64,000 nt of DNA from Aphelidium insulamus. Taxonomy: Eukaryota > Aphelidiomycota > Aphelidea > Aphelidiaceae. Below the pieces are notes generated by a model. That model was not told the origin of the DNA, ran no database searches, and was given only the letters and a program-made list of their open reading frames with translations. The stretch is from positions 100,598 to 164,597 of the forward strand of contig JAZDSV010000033.1 in NCBI GenBank assembly GCA_036784855.1, read 5' to 3'. The translations under genes were made by a program, and so were the position numbers. Below are positions 1 to 10,152 of this stretch, in pieces; position 1 is the stretch's first letter, and the number at the start of each line of letters is the position of its first letter.

Positions 1-795
1 CTATGTGGTCCGCAATTCGCGCAAGAATGGATCCACAGAGCGGGCCATTGAAAACATTGCCCAGACGCGTCACGAACTAAAGTGCGTATGTTATATCCTT
101 ATATGTTATATTGTTGACATTCTTATAGCGCGGTGGTGAATGACCCCTTGCCTGATGTTTTAAATCAACTTGGACATCGAAATAGTTCGCCCAAGACACC
201 TGCTAGCCGCCGGGAAGCCGGCAAATCGCCACTTCAGATTGCTCAGACAAAGGTTATATCGGCAGTTACCGACGCGCTTCGCAAGTTGATCGATGAAGAA
301 GAGCCGGAGACGCCGACCGCCAAATCTTCCCATATTGCTGGATTCACGCCAGGTGCCGACCGAATGCTGTCTACGCCATCCGCGCGCCACTCACCGTCGG
401 CCCGCAATGCAAAAGTAGTACGCTGCGATCTGTTTGACGATCTTGACGACGACGACGTCGGGCCGAGCAAACGTCCGCGCGTATCGTCGAGACCTGCACA
501 GCCAGTGTCGCCCAGCCTTGGAGGTTCTCCGGGAAATTTCGCCAGGGTCAGGCAACGTCGCAGCAAGGTTTCGTGGACTGATCATGAGGTGACGTTGCTT
601 GAGGAAGGTATGCAAAAATACGGCACCAGCTGGTCAAAGATTCTTTCGGCGTACAAGGACGACTTCATGCCGGGTCGAACTCAAATTCACCTCAAAGATA
701 AGGCTCGCACAGAGAAATCCAAGCGCGAACGTGCCGGTGCTGATTTGGGCGTTTGGGGCATGGCGTGCGGCTGGTCAAAGCGCGAAGATGACTGA
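1..795 (+). CDS. Telobox Myb/SANT protein, TRF/Taz1-like (3' part)
   Basis: This is the 3' end of a gene that starts before the window. A first exon (2-81) joins through a 47-nt intron (82-128, donor GTGCGT, acceptor TATAG) to 129-795, which ends in TGA. The final 90 residues carry one Myb/SANT repeat (KVSWTDHEVTLLEEGM ... YGTSWSKIL) whose third helix ends in LKDKART. That matches the telobox motif (VDLKDKWRT-like) of TRF1/TRF2, Taz1 and Tbf1, which read double-stranded telomere repeats. The preceding 150 residues are Ser/Pro-rich and look disordered. A single C-terminal Myb is the usual TRF layout. The dimerisation domain would lie upstream, so I cannot tell TRF from Tbf1-like regulators. 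Family is fairly sure; telomere function is inferred. Confidence 0.75.
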
Positions 796-912
796 CATTA
801 ATCACCGCTTGCGTTTATGCCGAGTGTTTCGTAGAATAAATAGTGGAATTCTAATGCCATCAGAGACCGTGAAACATATTGAAATCTGCAACATCCGCAT
901 GCAACGTGTGCC

Positions 913-1981
913 ATGGAGAAACTACCGCTGGATGTATGGGTCATCATTGCATCGAGGCTCATGTTGGACGACTTGGTCGCACTGACCAGGTATATCTATA
1001 TCTCTAACTTGTATTATTCCACGGCGTTCAACAATGCATCAGGACAAGTAGCTCCCTGCGGACAATGCTGCTCCGCAACCATGTTCTGTGGAGGGAACTT
1101 CACGTGGAAGGATTCTCAGCGCAGAGGGACCGACTGGGAAATGGACGTCCGTTACAGCTGTTACACTGGGTGGTAATGAACGATATTTGTTCGGTGGTAC
1201 ACTTGATCTTTCACGGCTGCGATCGCCAGAAGAGGGTGAAAAATATGCAAGTACATATAGGTGACAATGTTACATGCCCGGCTAACCTTAGTGCAGCGAT
1301 GACACTTTGGATGCATTTTTGTTGCTTCAGTGGCAACTGCTCCGCGTTGAAGTCGAAAGCGATAGTCAGGGAGAATTCTACATCACCTCCCTCCTTTGGC
1401 ACCTTGCACGACACAATGCACACTCTCTTAGCTACCTGTATTTCGGCATATCGAACGGCGATATAGTGATTCCGCAGTATGTGGCGATGATGACTGCCTC
1501 CCTGCCACATATTATATCATTTCGTGGCGGTCTGAACATGGATTACAGCGAGTACGTTTATTTGCTTCGCGGATGGCCTCGTTTGAGATATTTGCACTTT
1601 GAAGACGGATTTTACGTCAAACTACTTAAGCTGTACCCGCTGAACTACTTGCACCACGTATCGATATTCATTTCGGATCTGGACGACTTCTTTCAGGATA
1701 ACATGGGCGTGGTGTGCTATTCAGTAAACATTTGCGATTTGGAGATCTCTGACGGCGCTTTCACCATTGAGTCTCTAAAGAGTCTTGTGCAAATCTTTCC
1801 GCATGTTAAAACCATCTATATATACTCCGGCATCGAGGCGTTTTACCCGGAATCGATAGAGCCGTTTTCCGAGAAGGAACTTTTCGGCTTTCAGACCAAT
1901 ATCGAGTTTCTAACTCTAGCTAGTCGGTCGTGTGGTTTAAAACTGGTGTGGCACCAAAAAATTGATTTTGCGCATGGCTAG
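913..1981 (+). CDS. F-box protein with leucine-rich tail
   Basis: I read three exons: 913-989, 1052 to about 1235, and 1292-1981. Intron 1 (990-1051) has GTATAT...TAG and joins in phase 2. Intron 2 starts at 1236 or 1251 and ends at 1291, with a GCTAAC branch-like site. The protein begins MEKLPLDVWVIIASRL and continues into VLWRELHVEGF, a recognisable F-box that would bind Skp1 in an SCF ubiquitin ligase. The remaining 230 residues are hydrophobic and Leu/Ile/Tyr-rich without a clean LRR consensus, as is common in fungal F-box proteins. The substrate cannot be guessed. The stop codon sits inside a 23-bp direct repeat. Confidence 0.6.
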
Positions 1982-2025
1982 TTGCGCATATAAAATTAAT
2001 TGTGCGCATGGATAGTTGCGCATAT
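1969..2025. repeat. Imperfect 23-bp direct repeat
   Basis: TGCGCATGGCTAGTTGCGCA plus TAT at 1969-1991 recurs with one change at 2003-2025. Each unit also holds two TTGCGCAT-like half sites. The first copy contains the stop codon of the F-box gene. Confidence 0.8.
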
Positions 2026-2044
2026 GAACTCATACTCGATATAT

Positions 2045-4516
2045 TTACTTGACTTTTCGCTTTATAAGCCCCATCCGATACATGATAAGCAGACCAATTG
2101 CTACTATTACAACCATACTCTATACCCCTGTTAGTTCATTGTACAGTATTACTTGCATACAAGCTTACCAATACGATCATCAAAAACCACAGCTCGCCCT
2201 CCGTATCCCTTCCCGGAACTGGCACGTTCATCCCCCACAGTCCCGTAATTACATTGAGCGGAACTAGAATAGACGCCAGCGCTGTGAGCTTCGTCATTGC
2301 ATCATTGGCCTTGTTGGAAGACTGCGTTATCTCAATGTTGATTTGCGCCAGATAATTCGAATGGCATCGCGTGAGAGTAGTATCCACGTGGCCCAACGTT
2401 TGTACCATTGTGATCACATCTAGAATTAAAAGTCAGGCCATGCATCTAGAAATTTTCAATACGCACGATCTTGCACATCGCCCAGATACAAGCTCGTGTC
2501 CCTTATCATCAATATCCAAGCATCGCTAATTTCCGTGTTATTGTGTCCGTGATTTCCTAGCGTTAAACCATCAAGGCGTTTGATCAAAATGCGCAAGACA
2601 TCTGCTTTTGCTGACAACAAGCGCTGCAGTGTAAGAACTCGTTTTCTTGCATTGGCGATTCGTCTAAGCATGTCCGACTGCTCAGTTTGCGAGATGACTA
2701 GCACTAAATCGTCAATGGAGTCGACCTCGAGCTCCAGTGAATGTATCAGCGGCAAAAATTTATCGGTAATGTCGTCAAGCAAGCTGCCCACGGTATAAGA
2801 ATTATGAGCACCATACATTAGTCAACATACGCATAGTTGATCCAATGAGGCGTGACTTTCAAGTAATTCTTGAGGTTCTCCAGGCGTCGCACAACATGTT
2901 TTACGGAAAGTAGAGGTAAAAAATGAAAGCTGAGAACAAAGTCCGAGTACACCAATATGTAAACGTTGAACGACTGCAGGTACGTTGCCGATTCTGGATC
3001 TTGGTCGAACGCGCAGTATGTAAGAAAATAGTATGACTTGTAGATTTCAAATTTCTCCCTCGTGCTCTCTGTAAGTATGTCTTCGGTAGTCAGCGGATGA
3101 ATGTTGAAGATCTTTCAGGTTAGTGCGGGTCACTGAAGTTAATGAACTTACACTGGCAAATATCTTCATGTCCAAGTCGCCAGGCATGCAAACGTCGATC
3201 CAAAAGTTTGGCATCTTTAGCAGAGTTGTGAGCGGTACAGGACCAGTTCCACAGCTAGCATTTCCCCCTATATCGGCTAGCGATGGAGCAACTATGGGTC
3301 CAGTCTCCATTGTGTAGAATGAAACCATTGCCGGTGGCTACCGCAATGTCATAAAACCGTATCAAAGGAGACCAGAGGTATTTAATCAAACCTTATTGCC
3401 AAAATCGAGACGACACATATCCTTCTCGGAGCGACGAAACTTTTCCTCTTGCCCTGACTTTCTTGCCAGCTCCACCCCCTCCAAGTATTCTTCCAATTTA
3501 AGAAAATTTACTCGGTCTTCGCTGGGTGCCGTCTGATCACCAGCAAAACCCAGCACACTCTTCGCGCCGAATTGCGGCGCACCATTGACGCCGAGCATCG
3601 AGTGGCCCAACCAAGGCTCGCTACCCAAGGAAACGCCAGATGGTGCCGGAGAATGTGCACGTGAAGCATTTAGGGCAGCGGATGGCAATAGACCGCCTTG
3701 TCCAGATGATGACAAGTCTAGCGTGGCGGCAGAGGTGAATCTAGATGGCGGCGGACCTGAGTTGTCGCGTGTCAGTGGAGACGCAGATGCCAAGACGGGC
3801 GGAGATGCAGATATGATGTCCACTTCGGGAATGGCGTTGGCCAAGTGGCTCTTTTTCGGAACACTGAATTTCCGTTTCGGCACGGCGACCGCGGGCTGTG
3901 GCTGCTGAAGTGGCTTTGCTTTTGAGGAGTCGCCGAGGAGATTCTCAGACGATGTGACGGCATCGTCACCTCGCTCGCGACCAACGTCGCCGGAATTTAG
4001 ACCTCCCTCGGCGGTTTGTGGCGGGGTAGGCGAAGATTCGCGCTTATTCATGGCCGCCAGGCCCAGCGCAATATCAACCGGAGGATACTTGACAGAGTTG
4101 AGCCCAGATGGTGTCAGCACCTCCTCGTCCAGATCGCCCAGTGTCTGCTGTTGCTGTTGCTGCTGAATGTGATGCACGTGGTGCAGGTCCTCATTGCTGG
4201 AATCCAAAGCAGCCTGCATATTCCCATCAATGCTGAGCTGCCGTGCGCCGAGATCTAGCCGTGGTCGCGTAATGGGTCCACTACGATGCGCAGACGCTCC
4301 GGCCATCAGTGGCCACTCGACGGCAGAGTCGCCGTGTCCCGTGGCAGAGTGGGCGGTGGCGGCGGATGTGCGCGAGCGGCGCATGTTTATGAAAGTGGCC
4401 GCAACAGTTGCCAGCGAGGGTGAGCCGACCGTGGACCCACCGGATGCACCAAGTATCGACACGGGTTGATCATCACCGTGCCGGCTGTGCGTCGATTCGG
4501 CGTCTCCGTCGCGCAT
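2045..4516 (-). CDS. CorA-family Mg2+ channel, Alr1/Mnr2-like
   Basis: The gene has six exons and about 745 residues. The long first exon (from 4516) encodes a Ser/Pro-rich, probably disordered cytosolic head with a poly-Gln run near 4150. The next exons give the conserved CorA cytosolic fold: FNIHPLTTEDI, REKFEIYKSYYF, FVLSFHF, VTPHWINYA, DDITDKF. The last two exons carry TM1 with GLWGMNVPVPG, the GMN selectivity motif of CorA/Alr/Mnr2 channels, and TM2 ending in a basic tail at stop 2045. Introns include 2120-2168 and 2784-2830 (GTATGT). The intron near 3333-3406 has a weak donor (GTTTGA). The long acidic/Ser head fits the plasma-membrane Alr or vacuolar Mnr2 branch rather than mitochondrial Mrs2. 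Transport of Mg2+ is family knowledge; location is inferred. Confidence 0.88.
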
Positions 4517-4847
4517 GCTGTTGCGATCTTTATTGTTCCTTCCGCTTTTTCTTCTTTCTGCCGTCTTTCTTCTTTCTGCCGTCTTTCTCCCTTACAACGT
4601 CAAATGCCTTTATGTCCAGCTTACGTTTTGCTCTTTGCATTGTGTTTTAAGCTCTTCTTTCCATTTTTTCATACTTTAGTTCGGCTATAGACGAAAGTGT
4701 GCGATGCGACGTCTAATAACCCTCAGCATCACATTGCTCTCTGCAAGCTGTACAGAGATCCAAATATGTACCAAAACCTTGTATTTAGACACAGACAAAA
4801 TGCACACCTACATGCACATGTCTACAAAATACAATCTAATGTACGGG

Positions 4848-5669
4848 TCAGGAGCCGAGGTAGATGCGATGCACTTGTTTCTGCGTCACGCGCTTCCGAC
4901 AAGTGGGACAGATGGTATTCTTGCGCAACCAGCCGCGTATGCACGAGTCGCAGAATATATGGCCGCAGGGGGTGACGGACAGTTCTGCATGCCTCTGACT
5001 GTCCAGACATATCGGACAGCTGAAGGCGCGCCGCGCAGGCGATGAGGCAGGGTCGCGCGCTGCTGGCTCAGTGGGCACAGTGGGAGCGTCTATCACGGGC
5101 AGCGACGCAGTACTGGGTGTTATCGTTGTTGAGGTGGTGCTTGTTGTTGTTGCAGAAGTGGTTGACGCTGTCGTAGGCATGATGACAACATCTGGCGCAG
5201 CGGTCACGTCCACAATCTCAATGGAGTTGCGCCTCCTTCGCCTCCTTCTTTTGCCATCTGCCGCAGTGACTGTGCCCGGAGTCTCGCCAATAAAAATTAT
5301 GGCATCATCGGCGTCTGCGATAGTAGCAGCAGCCGTAGTATTGGTAGTGGCGGCGGGTGTGGAATCTGGCTGCCGGGACCGTCTCCGCCTGTGCCGGCCA
5401 TCGCCAAAGCTTTGTGGAGATGACTCTCGCGGCACCGTCAAATCAATGACGGGGGCGCCGGGTGACAGCGAATCCCGGCGCCGTAGCGGCACATTGGCGG
5501 AGGGCGGCACAGCAAGCTGATCCGCCCCATCTGACGGTGTAGTAGCCATGATACTCCCCGGCGACGGAGCGGGAGGAGCCCGCGGCAGTGACAGCGATGT
5601 GGAGGCGGCCACGGCGGCTGTGAACGAGTCGACGTGGGCAAGTTGGCGGCGGACGGAAATTTTCGGCAT
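4848..5669 (-). CDS. C3HC4 RING-finger ubiquitin ligase
   Basis: About 273 residues. The C-terminus is a complete C3HC4 RING: CPICLD, CGHIFCDSCI, CPTCRKRV, with all eight zinc ligands in place. The rest is low-complexity: a Thr/Ser/Ala-rich stretch, and two basic runs (RHRRRRSR, KRRRRRRR) that could be nuclear localisation signals. A C-terminal RING after a disordered basic region resembles SUMO-targeted ligases such as Slx8/RNF4, but I see no unambiguous SUMO-interaction motif; IIFIGE and VIDLTV are only candidates. I chose the ATG at 5669 because the open frame upstream (to 5795) runs into the promoter shared with the divergent GH5 gene. Confidence 0.75.
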   Translation of the reverse strand: MPKISVRRQLAHVDSFTAAVAASTSLSLPRAPPAPSPGSIMATTPSDGADQLAVPPSANVPLRRRDSLSPGAPVIDLTVPRESSPQSFGDGRHRRRRSRQPDSTPAATTNTTAAATIADADDAIIFIGETPGTVTAADGKRRRRRRRNSIEIVDVTAAPDVVIMPTTASTTSATTTSTTSTTITPSTASLPVIDAPTVPTEPAARDPASSPARRAFSCPICLDSQRHAELSVTPCGHIFCDSCIRGWLRKNTICPTCRKRVTQKQVHRIYLGS

Positions 5670-5858
5670 CAAGAGAGCGCGCGTTGATTGAAGTGTAACC
5701 TGCTGCAATATACAAATTATGCATGCGCAATGCCGCCAAATACGCTTATCGGTTGTCGGGGACGGGCGCCATGTGTGCCGGGAAATAGCGTCCACTCACA
5801 CGTACGCACCCGCACACCGCGACAAACCACCCGCGACAAACCGACAAACTAATCGACG

Positions 5859-8554
5859 ATGCTTTTCCGATGGAGCAACGGCAACTGCTACGGAAGTGCG
5901 ATTTCGCCAGCCTCAATTATATCGCTGCTGCTTGTACTGATTATATCCATCGAGACATCCGCCGCCGCCGCCGCGACACCACCCGACTGGATCGTGCGCA
6001 ATGCCGCCGACGGAACACTGCGCGTCGGAACAGAGACTGGCGTGCCGTACACTTCTGTCGGCGCGTCGCTGTATCCGTTCTGGGCGGGCAATCTGCGCGA
6101 TCACACGCGGCGCTTGATGCTGCAGGCCATGGCGTACGGACTGTCCAGTTTCCGGTGCGTGCTGATCTTTGAGCAAGTCAACGGGGACCCGGCCGGTGAG
6201 TGTGCCTACGCGTATATATATACATACATACTCGTACCGTGTGTGGCTGACCGCGCAATGTCACAGACCAGCTGTGGACGGACAAGATCTGGCTGCCGGT
6301 GGACTATGCGCTGGACAATGCACGCGCCCTGGGCGTCCATGTCACGCTGGAGCTGAGCGGTCTGGCCAACTGGATGCAGAACGCCGACCCGCCACTGGAC
6401 CCGTACAGCGCCACCAACTACGCGCGTACGTGTCCGATGTGTGTGTGTACAGAGACACGCCGATACTGACTGACTGCCGCAGTGTGGGACAGCCTGGTGG
6501 ACTTTGTGGGCGCGCGCGTAAACACCGTTAATGGCATCGCGTACGCCGACGACCCCACCATCCTGCTCATATCGGTGCTGGGCGAGGTGGTGCCGTATCC
6601 GCGCTCTGTCCAGGCCAGCGTGGCTAGCTTGCTGCGCCGGGTGGCCGCGCGGCTGCGCAGTGTCGCGCCACGCCACCTGATCGGGTCCGGCGGCCTGCTG
6701 CACATGTCGCGCTACTCGGGCTACTTTGACCCGGCGCTGTACTGGCAGCAGCTGTACGCCGACCCCAACGTCGACGTGTGCATGATACACGTCTACCAGC
6801 GTCCCAGTGACGTCCTGCCATCCACCACCTACCCGTACACCGCGAACGCCAGCGAGTGGACACAGCTGGGCACTTATAGCGCGTACTGCCGCTCGCTGGG
6901 CAAGCCCTTCATCGTGGACGAGTTTGGCCTGCAGCTGGACCTGTACTCGGAGCGCACCGAGACGCGCTACTTTGAGTACGCGCTGTCAAAGATGCTGGCC
7001 ACCAGGCCCGCGCTGCAGGTGGTGCAGATGTGGAACTGGCGCTCGGGGCCCAGCTTTGACGTGTTCCCCGGCGAGGATGACGCCGTGCTGGCCATTGTGC
7101 GCAACTATAGCGCGCGGTGGACCGCCGACATTGTCACCGGGGCCGTGCAGGTGCAGGCGCTGCCGGATGCTGCCGCGCGAGACGCCGCGACACTCGGCCT
7201 GCCGGTGCTGGTGGCCGACTTTGAGGGCAGCATTGTCCCGGCCACCGGCGCCTCCTGGTACATTGACAGCAGCTGGGCGGTGCAGGGCGTGTCGTCGCTG
7301 CTGCTGCCGTGGCGATTCACGCAGACCACATTCGGCACCACCAGCGTGACACTCACGCCGGCCACGTTCGGCATACCGACCAAGTGGGACGCGGTGGCCA
7401 CGCTGAACGGCAAGCTCAGCTGCGATGTGTTTCTGCGTGCGTACCCCGGTGCCACAACGCTGGCCACCGGCTACTCCATCCGGTTCCAGGTGCAGGGCAA
7501 GTCGGGACAGATCTACTCGCAGAGTGTTCGCTCCGCCTCCACCAACTATCTCGTGCTCGGGCGCTGGAACCGCGTCTACATGTCCATGGACCCGGACGAT
7601 GTGTCGGCACAGCAGCTGGACACTGCGGTCAGCGGGGACAAGTGGCGCCAGGAGCTGCAGGCCATCCGCGGATTCAATGTGGCATTGGTGCATCGTGCCG
7701 GCACACCAGCACTGAATGGCTCGGTGTGGGTGGACAACTGCGTGCTGGACGCCTACCGCATCCAAGACGTCGAGCTGCTTGTGCCGTTTGTCTCTTCGAT
7801 GGCATCAGGGTCGTCATCATCATCTGCGCCTTCAACATCCTCCCGTGCTCCTCAGGCGTCGAGCAGTATGCCGCCGTCTGCCACTACCAGCTCCGTGCCG
7901 CGCATCTCGACGTCTCCGGCTGTCACGATTGCGACACTTGTTCCTGTCCCTCCAAAGTCGTCTTCGTTTGCAGCGTTCCCCGCCACCTCTCAGACACCAG
8001 TGCCGACGTCAGCGACGACAACTCGCCCGCCATCATCGCCATCTCCATCGGCTGGTACACTCAAGGCCACATCGACAACAGCAAATACGCAATTGTCCTC
8101 GGCTTCAAAGAGCATGGCAAAGACAACTTCAACGTTGTCGAAAACTGCCAGCACCTCAATGGGTCAAGTGGTGTTCAACACGGCTTCAAGATCAAGCACC
8201 AGTTTGGCTTCGACCACTAAGCGCACCAACAGCACGGCCACGTTGGTTGTCACGACTTCGAGTGCTGGCCCGACCAGCGGTCAAGGCAGCGATCAGTCCG
8301 ATTCCGCGATGGAACATCTGAATGCATTTCTACACAATGTGCTGGCAATGGCACTCACTGGCTCTCTGCTGGCACTGGCCATCATTATCACCGCGTTTCT
8401 AGTTCATCGGCATCGTAGCCATCGCTTTGGAGACAGGCGACAGCGCCGTTTGGATGCGTACAAGGATGACATGAAGGACAGTGCTTCCCTCGCATCCACT
8501 TTTGACAATGGTAGCGTGAGCTCGTTGCAGAGTAACTCGAGCACCGTTCTTTGA
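5859..8554 (+). CDS. Membrane-anchored GH5-like endo-glycosidase
   Basis: Three exons: 5859-6195, 6267-6425 and 6483-8554; both introns are GT-AG and keep frame. The roughly 855-residue protein starts with a signal peptide (hydrophobic SLLLVLIISIE) and then a TIM-barrel hydrolase resembling fungal GH5 mannanases. KPFIVDEFGLQ holds the expected nucleophile Glu. The acid/base region reads LISVLGEVV, where GH5 enzymes usually have Asn-Glu. After about residue 400 comes a beta-sandwich-like module (VADFEGSIVP ... VWVDNCVLD), probably carbohydrate binding, then a Ser/Thr-rich mucin-like stalk of about 170 residues, one transmembrane helix at about 785-807 (GSLLALAIIITAFLV) and a basic cytosolic tail. 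It would therefore be a type I cell-surface enzyme. Substrate (mannan or glucan) is unproven. Confidence 0.75.
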
Positions 8555-8802
8555 TATTCGATTGCGTCGCGGTAAAATCATATCCATATTGCATTGCTTC
8601 TTGTTTTGTTTTAAATAATGGTTCAATAGAATAGTTTTAGCATGTAGCATTTTAGGACTAATCTAGGGAGGACTCGAGCCCTCGACGGAGAGCGGAGGAC
8701 TCGCGGCGTTGCTAGGCTGCCAATCAACTGTCAAAAGTGCTAAGTCCACTCGCATAAACATTTATTAAATTCAATCTTTTGCCGCCCTCACATGCACCTC
8801 AC
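8555..8802. other. Intergenic, weak tRNA-like B-box
   Basis: Between the GH5 stop and the transposase relic. Around 8665-8685 the minus strand carries GGCTCGAGTCC, one base from a Pol III B-box, but no tRNA fold closes around it. Nothing else recognised. Confidence 0.4.
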
Positions 8803-9800
8803 TCACACCCGCGATGGACGTCGATTTTCCTTCTCAAGCACATCACGGGCGCGCTTCTTTGGAGGGCGACCGCGACCACGAACACGTTTCGGATCTTGCA
8901 GCTGTTCGAACTCCTCCACCTCATTCAGCTGCACATCAACACTTGCCACGCCACGAGGATGCAAAAACGCGTCGTAAACGGCCAGTAATGTGCGAAACAG
9001 GGCCCACCACTAACTGCACGATGAACTCGAACGGCCATCTCGCGTAGGTGCTGATATTGTCCTTTTGAAGATGTTGGCAGCTGTATTGCCTCGGTTGCCT
9101 CCTCATCAGCCGCAGCTTCAGAGGATGGTGGTGGTGCTGGCTCCACCGCAAGTTCCACAACCGTTGCATTGTTGACAATTTCAACCTCGACATGGTGACG
9201 CGTTCGAAAAGTCTCTTTTGGCAGCTCGGACATACTATGCCTTAGCCCAGGCCAAGTGGTGTCGACATGGAATGCCATTAGATAGCATTCGTCCACATGA
9301 CACGTGTTGCTCTCGTGGCCGTCATACTCAACTGTGTGGTTACCATTAATGCTTGCAATCTTCCTGTTTCAGCCAAGGTGAAGGTGGCACTTTTGCTGAG
9401 CTCCTTCTTGAACTCCTTAAATGCCCAACGCGTAACTTTCTTTGCTACGTCCGCCTCGAATTCTATTGTAGTTTCTACCGCATTTCCTGTAATACTCCAA
9501 TTCAGTTCAGGCAGAAAACACGTGAAACATACCGTATCAGCCGATTATCTTCCAGTCCGCGTCGCTCATCCTCATTCTCCAGTCGGCAGCTCATAATGGT
9601 TGACATAACGTCAACAAGTCGCTTCTCTGGGCCAACAAGTCGTTTAATCCAAGCATTCCATCCTTCAGAGCGTTGCGTGGTAGACATTCCTGCATCAAAG
9701 TGATGTTTGGAGTAGGCATATACCCACTTCTGACGGCATCCGTAGAAGGAATGAAGAAGTGGCAGAGATGTTGGTCTAATTAGATAAAGCAGACATATCC
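8803..9800 (-). pseudogene. Decayed FAR1/MULE-type transposase fragment
   Basis: On the minus strand a protein segment reading FDAGMSTTQRSEGWN lies at about 9620-9690. It is the signature that follows the DDE core of Mutator-like (MULE) transposases and FAR1-family proteins. A GT-AG intron seems to follow (after 9540), then a helical region and a poorly conserved Cys/His stretch (CHVDEC ... PGLRH) that could be an eroded SWIM zinc finger. The end has an AT-hook-like RGRGRPPKKR before a stop at 8803. Near 9000-9045 the frame shifts with no acceptable intron. The N-terminal catalytic part is absent; the sequence passes directly into a CATA microsatellite. I read it as a dead, truncated copy. 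A domesticated FAR1-like gene is less likely because of the frameshift. Confidence 0.6.
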
Positions 9801-10077
9801 AACTATAGACATACATATACACACATACATCATACACACACATACATACTGCTATATACATACATACATACATACATACACACATACACACACACATACA
9901 TACACACATACATACATCCAACTATAGACATACATACATACATACATACATACATACATACATACATACATACATACACTCATACATACATTCATACATA
10001 CATACATACATACATACATACATACATACATACATCCAACTATAGACATACATACACACAACTATGGACATACAATT
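9786..10077. repeat. (CATA)n microsatellite array
   Basis: Nearly 290 bp of CATA/CACA units with three interspersed copies of CATCCAACTATAGACATA or a close variant (about 9797, 9915, 10033), a higher-order period of about 118 bp. It lies directly 5' of the transposase relic and about 80 bp before the GT61-like gene. Apparent open frames here are repeat artefacts. Confidence 0.95.
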
Positions 10078-10152
10078 TAGGCACATACATACTCGCGCGT
10101 GTGTGACTAAAATGGACTTGATTGAAACTGTATGCAACCTTATCGGCATTGA

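Noticed and set aside
7309..8220. 303-residue frame antiparallel or out of frame with the GH5 gene
   Set aside because: Shadow of the GC-rich GH5 coding sequence; His/Gly/Arg-rich with no recognisable motif.
8655..8740. Possible tRNA on the minus strand (B-box GGCTCGAGTCC)
   Set aside because: T stem has a mismatch, the anticodon loop lacks U33, and no acceptor stem closes. Kept only as a weak tRNA-like trace.
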